Origin: JACCTU01 sp963769665
Lineage (GTDB): Bacteria > Actinomycetota > Thermoleophilia > Gaiellales > Gaiellaceae
Direction of reading: 5' to 3'
Length of the DNA: 64,000 nucleotides
Assembly (NCBI GenBank): GCA_963769665.1
Contig: CAVYMQ010000003.1
Location: forward strand, 2,195,356 to 2,259,355
Of the stretch, positions 50,880 to 57,809 are shown one piece after another. Below the pieces are notes generated by a model. That model did no database searches, was not told where the DNA came from, and worked only from the letters and a program-made list of their open reading frames with translations. Positions within the stretch are counted from its first letter, which is position 1. Every line of letters starts with the position of its first letter. The translations under genes were made by a program, and so were the position numbers.

Positions 50880-52730
50880 CTACCCGCGGCCGGCCTTGTG
50901 CAGCTGCGCGTAGATCGCGCGCGCGGTCTTCGGCGGCAGCTGCGGCACGCCCTCGAGCTCCTCCTGCGTCGCCGCGAGGAACGCGTCGGGTGAGCCGAAG
51001 TGCTTGAGGATCGCCTTGCGCCGCGCCGGCCCGACGCCGCGCAGCGTGTCGAAGATCGACTCGAACGAGCGCGTCTCGCGCCGTTGCCGGTGGAAACCGA
51101 CGGCGAAGCGATGCGCCTCGTCGCGGACCCGCTGGAGCAGCTGCAGCCCCGGCTGATGCCTGGACAGGCGAACGGCGTCGGGCTGACCTGGCACGTACAC
51201 CTCTTCTTCCTTCTTTGCGAGCGCGATCACTGCGACCCGCGGGAGGTCGAACGCCTGCATCGCCGCGAGCGCCGCCGAGAGCTGACCCTTGCCGCCGTCG
51301 ATCACTACGAGGTTCGGCATCGCACCAAAGCTCTCGTCGTGCTGCGCGGGGTCCGGGTTCGCGAGGCGCGCAAACCGGCGCGAGACGACCTCGGCCATCG
51401 CGGCGAAGTCGTCCTGCCCGTCGAGGCTCTGGACACCGAACTTCCGGTAGTGCGCCTTCTTCGCCACGGCGTCCTGGAAGACGACCATCGAACCGACGAC
51501 CGACTCGCCCTGGATGTTCGAGATGTCGAAGCACTCGATCCGGATCGGAAGCGACTCGAGGTTCAGCGCCTCGCGGAGCTCTTCGAGCGCCTCGATCCGC
51601 CGCTGCCGGCGCTGCTCGGTCTGCTGGGCTTCCGACGCGAGCGCGAGGCGCGCGTTCTCGGTCGCGAGCTCTTGCAAGCGCCGCTTGTCTCCCCGCTCGG
51701 CGGCCCGCACCTCGACGCGCGCGCCGCGCCGCTCGGAGAGGAACTGCTCGAGCGCCGAGAGGTCGCCCGCGTCTCGCGGGACGACGATCTGGGGTGGGAT
51801 GCTCGGCGACGAGCCGTAGTACTCGAGGCAGAACTCCTCGAGCACGGTCGTCAGGTCCTGGCCCCCGACGTTCTCGAGGTGGAACGCGTACCGGTCGATC
51901 ATCTTCCCCTCGCGAAGCGGGAAGATCTGGACGGTCCCGCGATCGGCCTCGAGCGCGATCCCGATCACGTCGATGGTTCCGACCGCGCGCTTGTCCGCTG
52001 CCTGGCGTTCGGCCAGGTGCCGGACCGCGAAGAGGCGGTTCCGAAGCCGCGCCGCTTCCTCGAAGCGCTCTTCGGCCGCGGCTTCCCGCATCCGCTCCTC
52101 GATCCGCGCCTGGATCGGCTCGGTGTCGCCTTCGAGGAAGCCGATCACCCCGTCGATGATCTCGCCGTAGGCGTCCTTCGAGATGTAGTTGACGCACGGC
52201 GCGTGGCAGCGCTCGATGTGGAAGTCGAGGCAAGGGATACCCGAGTGACGCCCCGGCTTTGGCCCCTCGCAGGGCCGAAACTGGAAAACGCGGTTCAGGA
52301 CGTCCAGCGTGCCGCGTACCTTTTTGGCATTCGCGTACGGCCCGAAATAGACGACACCTCGACGATGCCGCTCGCGCGTGAACATCACGCGCGGGTACTC
52401 GTCCTCGACGGTGACCGCGATGTACGGGAACGACTTGTCGTCCCGCAGCCGCACGTTGAAGGGCGGTCGGTGCCGCTTGACGAGGTTCTGCTCGAGGTGA
52501 AGCGCTTCGACCTCGTTGCCCGTGACGACCACCTCGATGTCCGCGACCCGGTCGGGGAGCTGCTGAATCGCCGCGCGGGCATCCGGGTTCGCTTGGAAGT
52601 ACGACCGGACGCGCGGGCGGAGCGACTTCGCCTTGCCCACGTACAGGACCTGGCCTTTGGCGTCCTTGAAGATGTAGACGCCGGGCTTGGTCGGGAGCGC
52701 CTTCAGGCGCGGTTCCAACGGTTTCTTCAC
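50880..52730 (-). CDS. uvrC: UvrABC excinuclease subunit C
   Basis: A 616-residue nuclease making both incisions in nucleotide excision repair. The N-terminal GIY-YIG domain (KPGVYIFKDAKGQVLYVGKAKSL), the UVR motif around residue 205, the central cysteine-containing FQFRPCEGPKPG region, the RNase-H-like C-terminal nuclease (IECFDISNIQGE, VVIDGGKGQL) and a terminal helix-hairpin-helix are all visible. Start is GTG 52730. It is divergent from the glycosidase-like gene with a gap of about 20 bp. In many actinobacteria rapZ-yvcK-whiA follow uvrC; here they do not. Confidence 0.96.
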   Translation of the reverse strand: MKKPLEPRLKALPTKPGVYIFKDAKGQVLYVGKAKSLRPRVRSYFQANPDARAAIQQLPDRVADIEVVVTGNEVEALHLEQNLVKRHRPPFNVRLRDDKSFPYIAVTVEDEYPRVMFTRERHRRGVVYFGPYANAKKVRGTLDVLNRVFQFRPCEGPKPGRHSGIPCLDFHIERCHAPCVNYISKDAYGEIIDGVIGFLEGDTEPIQARIEERMREAAAEERFEEAARLRNRLFAVRHLAERQAADKRAVGTIDVIGIALEADRGTVQIFPLREGKMIDRYAFHLENVGGQDLTTVLEEFCLEYYGSSPSIPPQIVVPRDAGDLSALEQFLSERRGARVEVRAAERGDKRRLQELATENARLALASEAQQTEQRRQRRIEALEELREALNLESLPIRIECFDISNIQGESVVGSMVVFQDAVAKKAHYRKFGVQSLDGQDDFAAMAEVVSRRFARLANPDPAQHDESFGAMPNLVVIDGGKGQLSAALAAMQAFDLPRVAVIALAKKEEEVYVPGQPDAVRLSRHQPGLQLLQRVRDEAHRFAVGFHRQRRETRSFESIFDTLRGVGPARRKAILKHFGSPDAFLAATQEELEGVPQLPPKTARAIYAQLHKAGRG

Positions 52731-52740
52731 TTCTGGTGGC

Positions 52741-52750
52741 TAGCGTAGCC
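52741..52750. promoter_or_regulatory. Symmetric promoter-like core between uvrC and the glycosidase-like gene
   Basis: The gap contains GGCTA-GCG-TAGCC, a perfect inverted repeat giving TAGCGT rightward and TACGCT leftward. Distances to the start codons are 4-11 nt depending on start choice. Confidence 0.35.
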
Positions 52751-54205
52751 GTGTCCATCGTGCGTACCGGGGTGCTCAAGGGGGTCGTCACAGGGGTCGC
52801 AGCGCTCTCACTGGCGCCGGCCGCGCTCGCTGGTGGACCGACGATGGTCGTCGGGACGACGACCGACGTTGCCAAGCAGAGCGATCCGGCGCTTGCCCAG
52901 GCCGAGGTGCTCCGGGCGAAAGCTGCCGGGTTCACCGCGATCCGGGTGACCCAGCACTGGCTCCCCGATCAGGTCGAGCCACCGGGTGGCGACCTCGCGG
53001 CGCTCAAGAACGCGGTGTTCGCGGCGACTGCGAACCAGATGCAGGTCTTCGTCGTCGTCTCGCATCCGGGCAGCCGCACGACTCCGTTGACCGAGAAGGC
53101 CCGAGGGCAGTTCGCGCAGTTCGTCACCGCGCTCGCGAAGGCGCTCCCCGCCGTCCGCCACTACACGATCGGCAACGAGCCGAACCTGAACGGCTTCTGG
53201 CTTCCGCAGTACGGGCCGAACGGCGAGAACGTCGCGTCGCCCGCGTACCTCGCGCTCCTCGCCGAGGCCTACGACGCGCTGAAGGCGGTCTCGCCGAGCA
53301 TCGTCGTTCTCGGCGGTGCGCTCTCCCCGCGCGGCTCCGACAACCACACGCTCTCGCGGCACACGCATTCGCCGACGAAGTTCATCCTCGACATGGGGAC
53401 GGCCTACAAGGCCAGCGCGCGCACGAAGCCCGTCATGGACGCGCTCTCGATCAACCCGTTCCCCGACAACTCGAGCCAGTCCCCGGCGACGGCGCACCCG
53501 AACAACACCTCGATCGGCGTGGCGGACTACGAGAAGCTCGTCAAGCTGCTCGGCCAGGCCTTCGACGGCACCGCGCAGAAGGGCTCCACCCTCCCGATCT
53601 ACTACGGCGAGTTCGGGATCGAGTCGGTCCCGCCGGCGGGCAAGGCGTCGCAGTACAACGGTGCCGAGCCGACGACGACGAGGCCGGTGGACGAGGCGAA
53701 GCAGGCCGCCAGCTACCGCAAGGCGCTCGAGCTCTCGTTCTGCCAGCCCAACGTGGCCGGCATCTTCATGTTCCTGACGATCGACGATCCCCGCCTGCCC
53801 GGCTGGCAGTCGGGCTTCTACTACCCGGACAAGACGGCGAAGACGTCGCTGCCGCTGATGAAGCAGGCGGCGCGCCAGACGCGCGGCGGCATCGTCGCGA
53901 AGTGCGCGGCGCTCAAGCTGACTCCGACCGTCGACCGCTTCGGGCCGTTCGGCTCCAACGGCCGCTACGGCATCACGTTGCGCTGCAGCATCGACTGCAG
54001 CGTCGAGACGTCGCTCCAGCGGATGTCCGACAACAAGGTGGTCGCGAAGCACACCGGCAAGGCGCTCGCGGGCGTCTACTCGGTCGTGCGACTCCCGAAG
54101 CTGGCGCTCGTCAAGGGCGTCTACAAGTTCAACGTCGCGTTCTCGGCTCCGGTGAACCGCGGCGCGACGGTGATCAGAAGCACCCGCGCCTTCAGCGTCC
54201 GCTAG
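52751..54205 (+). CDS. Secreted TIM-barrel glycosidase-like protein
   Basis: An exported protein of about 484 residues, paralogous to the one at 17785-19359. After the signal peptide (ending near PAALA) the barrel includes RVTQHWLPDQ, the putative acid/base glutamate in YTIGNEPNLNGFW, LSPRGSDNH, and the putative nucleophile in IYYGEFGIESV. That pattern suits clan GH-A. A C-terminal beta domain of about 90 residues follows. No proline-rich insert is present. GTG 52751 or 52760 is preferred to GTG 52736, which is almost at the uvrC start. The substrate is unknown. Confidence 0.7.
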   Translation: MSIVRTGVLKGVVTGVAALSLAPAALAGGPTMVVGTTTDVAKQSDPALAQAEVLRAKAAGFTAIRVTQHWLPDQVEPPGGDLAALKNAVFAATANQMQVFVVVSHPGSRTTPLTEKARGQFAQFVTALAKALPAVRHYTIGNEPNLNGFWLPQYGPNGENVASPAYLALLAEAYDALKAVSPSIVVLGGALSPRGSDNHTLSRHTHSPTKFILDMGTAYKASARTKPVMDALSINPFPDNSSQSPATAHPNNTSIGVADYEKLVKLLGQAFDGTAQKGSTLPIYYGEFGIESVPPAGKASQYNGAEPTTTRPVDEAKQAASYRKALELSFCQPNVAGIFMFLTIDDPRLPGWQSGFYYPDKTAKTSLPLMKQAARQTRGGIVAKCAALKLTPTVDRFGPFGSNGRYGITLRCSIDCSVETSLQRMSDNKVVAKHTGKALAGVYSVVRLPKLALVKGVYKFNVAFSAPVNRGATVIRSTRAFSVR

Positions 54206-54208
54206 CGT
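54203..54208 (+). promoter_or_regulatory. Predicted -10 box of hemQ
   Basis: TAGCGT, 7 nt before the GTG at 54216. Its first three bases are the stop codon of the preceding gene. Confidence 0.5.
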
Positions 54209-54215
54209 TTCGCCC

Positions 54216-54905
54216 GTGGAGGGCCAGTACGTCGCCTACAGCTTCTACCGGGCCGACCCGGCCTGGCGGCGGCTGCCGGTCGACGAGCGCGCTGCCGGCA
54301 AGGACGCGTTCGCCGAGGTCGTCGAGGGCTGGGCGGAACGAATGGACTCGCTGCGCGCCTACTCCGTCTCGGGCGTGCGGCCAGACAGCGACTTCTTCCT
54401 CTGGAAGATCACCTCGCGCTACCAGGATCTCGGCGAGCTCGGCGCGGAGCTGAACGCGACGCCGCTGGCCGGCTGGCTCGAGACGCCGTACTCGTACCTC
54501 GCCACGACGAAGGCGTCGGAGTACACCTCGGCGCGACGGCCCCGCAAGGTCACGCCGAAGGGGTCGCCGTACCTCGTCGTCTATCCCTTCGTGAAGACGC
54601 GACCGTGGTACGCGCTCACGCCCGAGCACCGCCAGCGCGCGATGGACGAGCACATCGAGACCGGCCGTCGCTTCCCGACGATCCATAACCACACGACGTA
54701 CTCGTTCGGGATCGACGACCAGGAGTTCATGACCGCGTTCGAGTGCGACGAGCCGTCCGATTTCATGCATCTCATGCTGACGCTCCGCGACAGCGAAGCC
54801 TCGAGCTACACGGAGCGCGACACGCCGATCTTCGTCGGCGAGGCGATGGAGATCAGAGCGGCGCTCGACCGTCTCGACGGCGCGGCGCTGCGCGTCGAGG
54901 CCTAG
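54216..54905 (+). CDS. hemQ: Coproheme decarboxylase (HemQ/ChdC)
   Basis: A 229-residue chlorite-dismutase-family protein that converts coproheme III to heme b with peroxide in the Gram-positive heme pathway. The conserved segment TIHNHTTYSFGIDDQEFMTAFE contains the proximal-histidine region, and DFMHLMLTLRDSEASSYTERDTPIFVG is the family C-terminus. A catalytic tyrosine is expected in the YSYLATTKASEYTS area. GTG 54216 is probably leaderless. No other heme gene is adjacent. It ends convergently with a membrane protein, sharing CTAG. Confidence 0.9.
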   Translation: MEGQYVAYSFYRADPAWRRLPVDERAAGKDAFAEVVEGWAERMDSLRAYSVSGVRPDSDFFLWKITSRYQDLGELGAELNATPLAGWLETPYSYLATTKASEYTSARRPRKVTPKGSPYLVVYPFVKTRPWYALTPEHRQRAMDEHIETGRRFPTIHNHTTYSFGIDDQEFMTAFECDEPSDFMHLMLTLRDSEASSYTERDTPIFVGEAMEIRAALDRLDGAALRVEA

Positions 54906-55279
54906 TAGCCGTACGTGTGCTGGCTACGCCACGCGCGGAATCCCGCGTAGCCGCAGATCCCGAGCACGAGCAGGAACGCGACCGCGCCGAGGCCGCTCGC
55001 GCCCCAGAAGCCGAACACGAGCAGGTCGAAGGCGATCAGGATCGCCGCGCCGTAGAGGGCGATTTGCGCCCGCATCGGCCAGGCCGAGATCTCCTCGCGC
55101 CGCTCGCGCCACATCAGGAAGACGAAGAAGGTGATCGCGAGCAGGAACGCGATCCGCACGAGGATCGCGAGCGACGCGAGCACGTTGTAGAGGTTCAGGA
55201 CGACCACCACGAGCGAGATCGCGCCGATCACGAGGAAGCCTCGGACTGCCGGGTTCAGGTTGGCCCAGAACCGCTTCAT
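54902..55279 (-). CDS. Small polytopic membrane protein
   Basis: A 125-residue protein with four predicted membrane segments (about residues 12-30, 34-50, 66-84, 90-108) and charged loops (WRERREEISAW). It ends in HTYGY. ATG 55279 shares one base with the stop of the upstream membrane gene. Family not recognised; the pair could form a small complex. Confidence 0.65.
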   Translation of the reverse strand: MKRFWANLNPAVRGFLVIGAISLVVVVLNLYNVLASLAILVRIAFLLAITFFVFLMWRERREEISAWPMRAQIALYGAAILIAFDLLVFGFWGASGLGAVAFLLVLGICGYAGFRAWRSQHTYGY

Positions 55280-55635
55280 CAGCCCGAGGTCGTCCAGGCT
55301 CGGACGGCGAGCGCCGCGGCGACCAGCGAGGTTCCCGCGAACCACGCAAGCCGGCGGCGCGGATCCGCCGGTGCGTAGAACCAGGGCGCGAGCACGACCA
55401 GCAGCGCGAGCGTTCCATAGACGTAGTGGAGGTCGTCGGCGGTTCGCCGGCCGTCCCCGACGAGGAGCAGGCCGAGGGCGACCTGCGCGACGCAGACCGT
55501 CTGCACCAGCGCGAGCACGTGGCCGAGCGTCGCCCCCGCCTCCGCGCGACGGAGGTAGGTCACCCCTCCCCACACCGCCGCGAGACCCGCAACCGCGATC
55601 ACCGCGTACGCGACCCAGTTGTGCGCCGTTAGCAT
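55279..55635 (-). CDS. Small polytopic membrane protein
   Basis: A 118-residue protein with four predicted membrane segments: HNWVAYAVIAVAGLAAVWGG, HVLALVQTVCVAQVALGLLL, HYVYGTLALLVVLAPWFY and FAGTSLVAAALAV. Conserved-looking histidines (HxxA, HYVYG) at membrane ends resemble heme/cytochrome-like membrane proteins, but this is only a resemblance. ATG 55635 has TAGGGT 7 nt upstream and is divergent from bcp, 26 bp away. Confidence 0.65.
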   Translation of the reverse strand: MLTAHNWVAYAVIAVAGLAAVWGGVTYLRRAEAGATLGHVLALVQTVCVAQVALGLLLVGDGRRTADDLHYVYGTLALLVVLAPWFYAPADPRRRLAWFAGTSLVAAALAVRAWTTSG

Positions 55636-55642
55636 CGGCCTG

Positions 55643-55648
55643 ACCCTA
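55643..55648 (-). promoter_or_regulatory. Predicted -10 box of the membrane-protein pair
   Basis: TAGGGT on the minus strand, 7 nt before the ATG at 55635. On the plus strand the same place reads ACCCTACAG, which may give bcp a TACAGA -10, so the 26-bp gap could serve both genes. Confidence 0.45.
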
Positions 55649-55661
55649 CAGAGAGGATCGC

Positions 55662-56120
55662 ATGGTCGAGGAAGGCAAGCCCGCACCGGACTTCGAACTG
55701 ACGAGCGACTCGGGCGAGCAGGTGAAACTGTCCGACTTCCGCGGGAAGCCGGTCGTTCTCTACTTCTACCCGAAGGACGACACGCCCGGCTGCACGGTGC
55801 AGGCCTGCGGGATCCGCGACAACTACGGCGCGTTCGCCGACCGCGGTGCGGTCGTGCTCGGCGTGAGCCCCGACGAGGAAACCTCACACGTCAAGTTCAA
55901 GGAGAAGTACGGGCTGCCCTTCACGCTGCTCGCCGACCCCGAGCACAAGGTCGCCGACGACTACGGCGTCTGGGGCGAGAAGACCGCGTACGGGAAGACG
56001 TACATGGGCATCAGCCGCTCGACGTTCCTGATCGACTCGGAGGGCAACGTCGCCAAGGTGATGCACAAGGTCAAGCCGGACACGCACGCCGACGACGTGC
56101 TCGCCGCACTGCCGAGCTAG
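55662..56120 (+). CDS. bcp: Thioredoxin-dependent thiol peroxidase (Bcp/PrxQ)
   Basis: A 152-residue peroxiredoxin reducing peroxides. The active site is YPKDDTPGCTVQACGIRDNY with peroxidatic Cys44 and resolving Cys49, the PrxQ alpha-2 arrangement. FELTSDSGEQVKLSDFRGK and RSTFLIDSEG are family segments. ATG 55662 has an AGAGGA upstream. It ends convergently with a small lipoprotein gene, sharing CTAG. Confidence 0.94.
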   Translation: MVEEGKPAPDFELTSDSGEQVKLSDFRGKPVVLYFYPKDDTPGCTVQACGIRDNYGAFADRGAVVLGVSPDEETSHVKFKEKYGLPFTLLADPEHKVADDYGVWGEKTAYGKTYMGISRSTFLIDSEGNVAKVMHKVKPDTHADDVLAALPS

Positions 56121-56302
56121 TAGCCGTACCCCGAGTCGGTCTCGGTGGTGTTCGTCCCGCCGCCGCCTCCACCCCCGCCGCTGTCGTCGCCGCCGCAGCC
56201 GGCCGGGACGAGGAGAACGAGCGCGAGGGCCACGAGTGCGAATGCGCGCCTCACGCCACCGAATACGCGAGGCGCCGGTCGGCGGTTTTTGCGCACGACC
56301 AC
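56117..56302 (-). CDS. Small glycine-rich lipoprotein
   Basis: A 61-residue exported peptide: basic N-terminus, hydrophobic core (FALVALALVLLVPAGC) with lipobox VPAGC at about residue 36, then a tail GGDDSG followed by a run of glycines and TNTTETDSGYGY. GTG starts at 56302 and 56296 are both possible. Function unknown. Confidence 0.55.
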   Translation of the reverse strand: MVVRKNRRPAPRVFGGVRRAFALVALALVLLVPAGCGGDDSGGGGGGGGTNTTETDSGYGY

Positions 56303-56438
56303 CAGACCGCAAGCTTCGGCTCCGGTTGGGGTCTCTAGCTTTGGTCGAGCTCCTGCACCCTGGGATCGACTGCTAGGACACGGGATCCCCGTCAGGCGAC
56401 GGCTCTGGCGGGGTCTTCCCGTACCCGCAGGATGCGGC

Positions 56439-56444
56439 TACGTT
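56439..56444 (+). promoter_or_regulatory. Predicted -10 box of the cysteine protein gene
   Basis: TACGTT, 6 nt before the GTG at 56451. Confidence 0.45.
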
Positions 56445-56450
56445 GTTGGG

Positions 56451-56789
56451 GTGGAGAAAGCCCAGCAGACACGGCTCGCCCAGAATGAGGACCTCTTCCG
56501 CCAGGTCAACGAGCGGATCGACGATCTCGCCGCGAACCACGGTGACGACTCGCACGTGTACGAGTTCTTCTGCGAGTGCTCGGACGTTTCGTGCCTGGAA
56601 CGCGTCCGCCTCACTCTTTCCGAGTACGCGCACGTTCGGGACGACCCGACCCGCTTCGTCGTCGTCAAAGGCCACGTCCTCGAGGAGATCGAGCACGTGA
56701 TCGAGCCCGCGGAGGATCACGTCCTGATCGAGAAGGACGGGCATGCAGGCGACGTGGCGATCACGCTCGACGTCGACGCCGCTCACTAA
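56451..56789 (+). CDS. Unknown 112-residue protein with CxC...C motif
   Basis: A soluble protein with an N-terminal helix (RLAQNEDLFRQVNERIDDLA), then VYEFFCECSDVSCLERVRLTLSEY and HVRDDPTRFVVVKGH. The cysteines in FCECSDVSC could bind a metal. I recall similar sequences as conserved actinobacterial hypotheticals without a function. GTG 56451 has a TACGTT box 6 nt upstream. It precedes the FkbM methyltransferase gene by 22 bp. Confidence 0.65.
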   Translation: MEKAQQTRLAQNEDLFRQVNERIDDLAANHGDDSHVYEFFCECSDVSCLERVRLTLSEYAHVRDDPTRFVVVKGHVLEEIEHVIEPAEDHVLIEKDGHAGDVAITLDVDAAH

Positions 56790-56811
56790 GACGAAGGCGG
56801 CCCAAGCTGCC

Positions 56812-57651
56812 ATGCTGGCGCCCGTGGGCGGCCAGGTTCTCTCGACGCTTGGCACCGGTGCGCGCTGGGCCCGCGGCGTCGGTCTGGGGCGGCTGATGCG
56901 GACCGGCCGCGATGGAGCCGACGCGGCCTTTCTCCGGCTCGGCCGGCCGCCCCTTCGCACGGACGTCGACGGCCTGACGCTTCGCGGCTACCTCAGGCAC
57001 CGGAGCTACCTCGCACATCTGGCCTCGGGAGCGTACGAGCCCGAGTACCGGCGGCTCTTCCTGCGCGAGCTCCGGCCGGGGGCCACCGTCGTCGACGCCG
57101 GCGCGCACATCGGGACCTACACGCTGCTCGCGTGCCGCGCGGTTGGGTCTACCGGCCGGGTCCTCGCGATCGAGGCGGATCCGTACAACCTGCGCGCGCT
57201 CGAGCCGAACATCCGTCGTGCCGGGTGCGCAAACGCGACGATCGTGGGGAAGGCCGTCGCCGATGCGCCCGGCCGCGCCCGGTTCCAGCAGAGCCTCGGC
57301 ACGATCTCGAGCTCGTTCGAGGCGCGCGCCGGCAGAGGGCCGTTTCGGCAGCTCGACATCGAGGTGACGTCGATCGATGCGGAGCTGAGAGACGTCGACG
57401 TCGACGCGCTCGTGGTCAAGCTCGACGTTGAGGGCGCCGAGCCGCAGGCGCTCGCCGGGGCGCGCGAGACGATCGCCAGGGCCGGCTCTGTGGCGCTCTT
57501 CCTCGAGGTGAACCCGTCCGCCCTCGCCGCGTCGGGGTCCGACGAGGCGACGCTGCTCGCGCAGGTGGACGCACTCGGGTTCGAAGCGACGCCGATCGGC
57601 GACGAGCGCGTCGGGTCAGCCCCGATCAACCTGCTCTGCGTGCGACGCTAG
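56812..57651 (+). CDS. FkbM-family methyltransferase
   Basis: A 279-residue SAM-dependent methyltransferase. Motif I is VVDAGAHIGTYTLLACR, followed by AIEADPYNLRALEPNIRRAG; VVKLDVEGAEPQALAGA and ALFLEVNPSAL are typical of FkbM enzymes, which methylate sugar hydroxyls or other O-groups. ATG 56812 was chosen as the first start after the previous stop. There is no glycan cluster nearby to give a substrate. Confidence 0.85.
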   Translation: MLAPVGGQVLSTLGTGARWARGVGLGRLMRTGRDGADAAFLRLGRPPLRTDVDGLTLRGYLRHRSYLAHLASGAYEPEYRRLFLRELRPGATVVDAGAHIGTYTLLACRAVGSTGRVLAIEADPYNLRALEPNIRRAGCANATIVGKAVADAPGRARFQQSLGTISSSFEARAGRGPFRQLDIEVTSIDAELRDVDVDALVVKLDVEGAEPQALAGARETIARAGSVALFLEVNPSALAASGSDEATLLAQVDALGFEATPIGDERVGSAPINLLCVRR

Positions 57652-57672
57652 AACCGCGCAACGGAGTCACTA

Positions 57673-57756
57673 TGCGGATGAGAGGACTTGAACCTCCACG
57701 GGGTTGCCCCCACACGGCCCTGAACCGTGCGCGTCTACCAATTCCGCCACATCCGC
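57673..57756 (-). tRNA. tRNA-Leu (anticodon CAG)
   Basis: An 84-nt class II tRNA on the minus strand: acceptor GCGGATG/CATCCGC, D arm GGCGGAATTGGTAGACGC, anticodon stem CACGG/CCGTG with loop TTCAGGG (anticodon CAG, reads CUG), a long variable arm (GGGGGCAACCCC) and T arm with GTTCAAGTC. Discriminator A; CCA not encoded. Confidence 0.95.
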
Positions 57757-57809
57757 GAGAGGGCCAGTGTAGCGCCTGACTTTCAGGCCCCTTACACGTC
57801 GGACGTACC

